A DNA stretch of 33,007 bases. It comes from Myxococcaceae bacterium. GTDB taxonomy: Bacteria > Myxococcota > Myxococcia > Myxococcales > UBA5297. How positions within the stretch are numbered: position 1 is the first letter of the stretch; each line of letters opens with the position of its first letter. Shown one piece after another: positions 30,807-33,007 of the stretch. A program made the translations under genes and the position numbers. The notes under the pieces were generated by a model. The model had not been told where the DNA came from and did no database searches. It saw only the letters and a program-made list of their open reading frames with translations. Where the stretch lies: NCBI GenBank assembly GCA_017500825.1, contig JAFVYB010000038.1, positions 1-33,007 of the forward strand. Reading direction: 5' to 3'.

Positions 30807-31292
30807 GTGTCCGCACTCTTCAAAACAGCCTTGGTGCTCCTGCTCGCGTCCACGGTGGCGTTGTGCGTGGCCTGCACCGGCGTCTTTGAACGGACCGACG
30901 AGAAGGGCATCGAAAAGCTCTTCTTCGCCATGCGCATCGAGGCCGCGGGGCAGCTGGTGGCGCGACCGCACCTTCTCGGCGAGACGGATCACCGCCTGTC
31001 GATGAAGCTCGTCGACCCCGATCACCCCGAGCGCACGCGGCTCTCGCTGGAGATGATGCCGACGCGGCGCGGCGAGGATTACAGCGTCCAGGTCGGGCTT
31101 CTGATGCCTGGAGTCAGCCAGTCGCCGCAGGTGGCCACGCTCGAATTGGCCCATGGCCAGGAACGCAAGGTTCGCCTGCTCGACGGCAAGGCCCCGCTGA
31201 CCGTCACCCTGATGCTGATGCGCGTCGACTCGCCGGAATTCGACGCCTGGCTCGATCTCGTGCGCAAGGAACAGGAGCGCATGGCGACCTGA
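30807..31292 (+). CDS. Small envelope lipoprotein
   Basis: This 161-residue protein has a GTG start at 30807 with AAGGAA 8 bases upstream; the frame extends to 30747 but that part precedes the signal peptide. The hydrophobic segment ends ALCVA-Cys at residue 23, a likely lipidation site. The mature part is beta-rich with strands RLSMKLVD, TRLSLEMMPTRRGEDYSV and KAPLTVTLMLMRV, and a helical end FDAWLDLVRKEQERM. No known family is recognised. It has its own promoter and a strong terminator, so it is a single-gene unit. Expected in the periplasm or outer membrane; function unknown. Confidence 0.8.
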   Translation: MSALFKTALVLLLASTVALCVACTGVFERTDEKGIEKLFFAMRIEAAGQLVARPHLLGETDHRLSMKLVDPDHPERTRLSLEMMPTRRGEDYSVQVGLLMPGVSQSPQVATLELAHGQERKVRLLDGKAPLTVTLMLMRVDSPEFDAWLDLVRKEQERMAT

Positions 31293-31320
31293 GACAAGCC
31301 GTCCGTCCGGCGGTGCTGCG

Positions 31321-31354
31321 GCGCGCTTTCCCGCTCTGGGAGGCGCGCTTTTTT
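31321..31354 (+). terminator. Rho-independent terminator after the small lipoprotein
   Basis: An 11-bp stem (GCGCGCTTTCC paired with GGGAGGCGCGC, including two G-U) and a short loop are followed by six T (31349-31354). Confidence 0.93.
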
Positions 31355-31457
31355 GCGGCCTCGGCAGAAGCCCGATGGTTCACCCGGCGATGATTGTTTC
31401 GCCTTGTCTCCAAACCTTTTGACTCTATTCCGACTCGGGACGTAAAGCGCCCGCCCC

Positions 31458-32747
31458 ATGAGCCGCCCTTCCATTCTGATTGTCGACGACACGCCCGAGC
31501 TCCTCACGCTGCTGACGCACCTCCTCAAGGACGCCGGGTTTGATGTGCAGCCAGCAGGTCGGGGCAAGGAGGCGCTCCAGGCCGCCCAGAGCCAGCAACC
31601 AGCGCTCGCCGTCATCGATCTGCTGCTGCCTGACATGACGGGTTACCAGCTGGCAGAGGCACTTCGGCGACAGTTCCCCGCGCTGCCCATCGTCTTCATC
31701 ACCGGTGTGTTCAAAGGGCCGCGTCAGTCCTACCAGGCGCGCCAGAAATACGGCGTGACCGACTACTTCGAGAAGCCATTCGACGCCCGCGCCCTGATCG
31801 AAGCCGTGCGCCGTCACGTGCCAGCCGAAGTCGCGCAAAGGCCAGGTCGAGCTCCCGCGCTCGTCGGTTCCGAGGCTACCTGCGAAGAGGATCGCCACAT
31901 CGAGCCGATGGAACTGTCGGGCGTGGTCCGCTTTTCGGACGGCAAGCCGATCTTTTCGAGCAACGCCGCGCCGATCGTGCTCCAGCCGCCGACCGCCAAC
32001 GATCCGGTGCAGCACCAGGGCGCCCACGCCAGCCAGCCGCCCGACGGCACCGAACGCGGCGAGCTCAGGGACAACCTGCCGCAACTGATCAACGCCTTTC
32101 ACCAGTCGCGGGAGACCGGCGAGCTGCTCCTTCTGCGCGGGCGCATCCGCAAGCTCATCTTCTTCCGTGACGGTCGCCCGACCTTTGCCCGTTCCAATGT
32201 GATCTCCGACAGGCTCGGCCCCTTCCTCGTCCGCGTCGGCAAGATCAGCGAGGCGCAGCTTTCCGAGGCGCGCCAGCTCTGCGGCGGCGACGAACACCTG
32301 CTCGATCGCGCGCTGATCAGCCTGGGTCTGTTGAGCGAGGCGGAGCTGCCCTACTTCATGGGCCAGCAGATCAAGAGCATCATCTACAGCACCTTCTGCT
32401 GGGAGGACGGCGCCTACGAGTTGACCTCGCACAAGGACGCCCCGCCCCATCCGCTGGAGCTCGACTTCCACCCGGCCAACCTGATCCTCCGCTCGATTAA
32501 GCGCCTCTACAAACCAGAGCGCCTGCGACGGCTCCTCTCGCCGGAGGAACGCGTCATTCCCTCGCTGCAGCCGACCTACGCGCTCAACGAAATCGAGCTC
32601 GAACCCTGGGAAGCGCAGCTTTTGCCGCGCGCGGACGGGACGCGCACCGTGGCCGACCTCGTCTCCTTCTCCGGACAGCCGGCGGCCAAAGTGCAGGCGT
32701 TTCTCTACGCCATGGTGGCGCTGACGATCCTCGAACGGCGCGCCTGA
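31458..32747 (+). CDS. Response regulator with DUF4388/PATAN domain
   Basis: This 429-residue protein has an N-terminal receiver domain complete with the acidic pair Asp10-Asp11, phosphoacceptor Asp54 in VIDLLLPDMTG, Thr82 in FITGVF and Lys106 in YFEKPF. After a variable linker (about 125-205) comes a DUF4388/PATAN-like domain: LPQLINAFHQSRETGELLLL, then KLIFFRDGRPTFARSN, then GPFLVRVGKISEAQL. A helical region with LLDRALISLGLLSEAELP follows, and it ends in a winged-helix-like segment RTVADLVSFSGQPAAKVQAFLYAM. No HTH, GGDEF or kinase domain is present. Such proteins, common in Myxococcota, act in two-component networks, often for motility or development. No histidine kinase gene is adjacent. 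Confidence 0.9.
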   Translation: MSRPSILIVDDTPELLTLLTHLLKDAGFDVQPAGRGKEALQAAQSQQPALAVIDLLLPDMTGYQLAEALRRQFPALPIVFITGVFKGPRQSYQARQKYGVTDYFEKPFDARALIEAVRRHVPAEVAQRPGRAPALVGSEATCEEDRHIEPMELSGVVRFSDGKPIFSSNAAPIVLQPPTANDPVQHQGAHASQPPDGTERGELRDNLPQLINAFHQSRETGELLLLRGRIRKLIFFRDGRPTFARSNVISDRLGPFLVRVGKISEAQLSEARQLCGGDEHLLDRALISLGLLSEAELPYFMGQQIKSIIYSTFCWEDGAYELTSHKDAPPHPLELDFHPANLILRSIKRLYKPERLRRLLSPEERVIPSLQPTYALNEIELEPWEAQLLPRADGTRTVADLVSFSGQPAAKVQAFLYAMVALTILERRA

Positions 32748-33007
32748 TTCGATCCTGGCGCCGACGGCATAGCGCCGCGTTCATCGGCGTTTTCCGTGTC
32801 CAGGCGCCTTTGGCGGGCGTTCCGAATCGACCTTTCGCGCGTGTTGTCGCTCGTCCTGACGCGTGCTAACCGCCCGCCCCCTTTTCGGCCCGAGGTTTGG
32901 CCAAACGCCGGTTTTCCTCGGGCCCGCGCGTCCTGAAACCGCGCCTTTGGGACCTTCGCGCGCCGCTTTCCTCGGCACCGTCGAGCACCTGTCCCAGCCG
33001 ACACACC
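32748..33007. other. Intergenic region at the right edge
   Basis: I see no gene. It holds the terminator at 32757-32793 and an 8-bp inverted repeat GCCCGAGG/CCTCGGGC (32888-32895 with 32916-32923) without a T-run. A possible promoter for a gene beyond the window (TTGTCG at 32844-32849, GCTAAC at 32865-32870, spacing 15) is weak. Confidence 0.4.
32757..32793 (+). terminator. Terminator after the response regulator, with an alternative hairpin
   Basis: CGCCG (32773-32777) and CGGCG (32785-32789) form a stem followed by TTTT. An earlier stem, GGCGC (32757-32761) with GCGCC (32772-32776), shares bases with it, so only one of the two can form at a time. Confidence 0.55.

Overview
The window is GC-rich, densely coded bacterial chromosome. 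Several things point to a deltaproteobacterial lineage of the Myxococcota/Bradymonadales type. There are many small lipoproteins with Asp/Ala/Gly-rich or Gly-Glu repeat linkers. There is a receiver-DUF4388 response regulator, a FadL-type porin beside a TPR lipoprotein, and a Tat-targeted TldD. This placement is an inference from gene style; no rRNA or other phylogenetic marker is present.

Layout. 1-3269: a truncated secreted protein with a polyproline tail (-), divergent from the helicase hrpB (+). 3360-7080 has visibly lower GC: rubrerythrin, a cluster of Cys-patterned lipoproteins (one apparently split by a frameshift) and a TetR regulator. The regulator is separated from the next gene by an operator-like palindrome and a 23-bp tandem array. 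7184-11416 (+): a short pyruvate-kinase-like protein, two lipoproteins and the ribosome-associated ATPase EttA. 11703-14691 (+): the TldD/TldE protease pair, with TldD carrying a Tat lipoprotein signal. 14841-17622: a lid-less Hsp70 (-) divergent from a trypsin-like exported protease (+). 17623-18416: an AT-rich spacer, a terminator, tRNA-Glu and tRNA-Gln, and a small secreted protein immediately upstream of the tRNAs. 18928-22865 (-): a cell-envelope operon of HEAT-repeat lipoprotein, second lipoprotein, FadL-family porin and TPR lipoprotein. 23163-28155 (+): a five-gene membrane operon of multi-TM subtilase, small OB-like protein and three GIDE/MULAN-like membrane proteins. 28287-32747: a small TM1266/ACT-like protein (-), tRNA-Leu, an esterase lipoprotein with a CBM48-like domain, a small lipoprotein and the response regulator.

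The best candidate for an undescribed system is 23163-28155. A membrane-embedded subtilisin is coupled by a 4-nt start/stop overlap to a 76-residue OB-like protein, and then to three diverged proteins that each carry a soluble domain between two membrane segments. This looks like the bacterial relatives of the MULAN/GIDE architecture, without a RING finger. It suggests a membrane-proteolysis or envelope-stress module. Other notable points are the unequal export signals of the TldD/TldE pair, the 23-bp array between divergent genes, the split Cys-rich lipoprotein, and a recurring promoter form (TTGACA/G, 16-17 nt, then TARAG) found before at least three genes.
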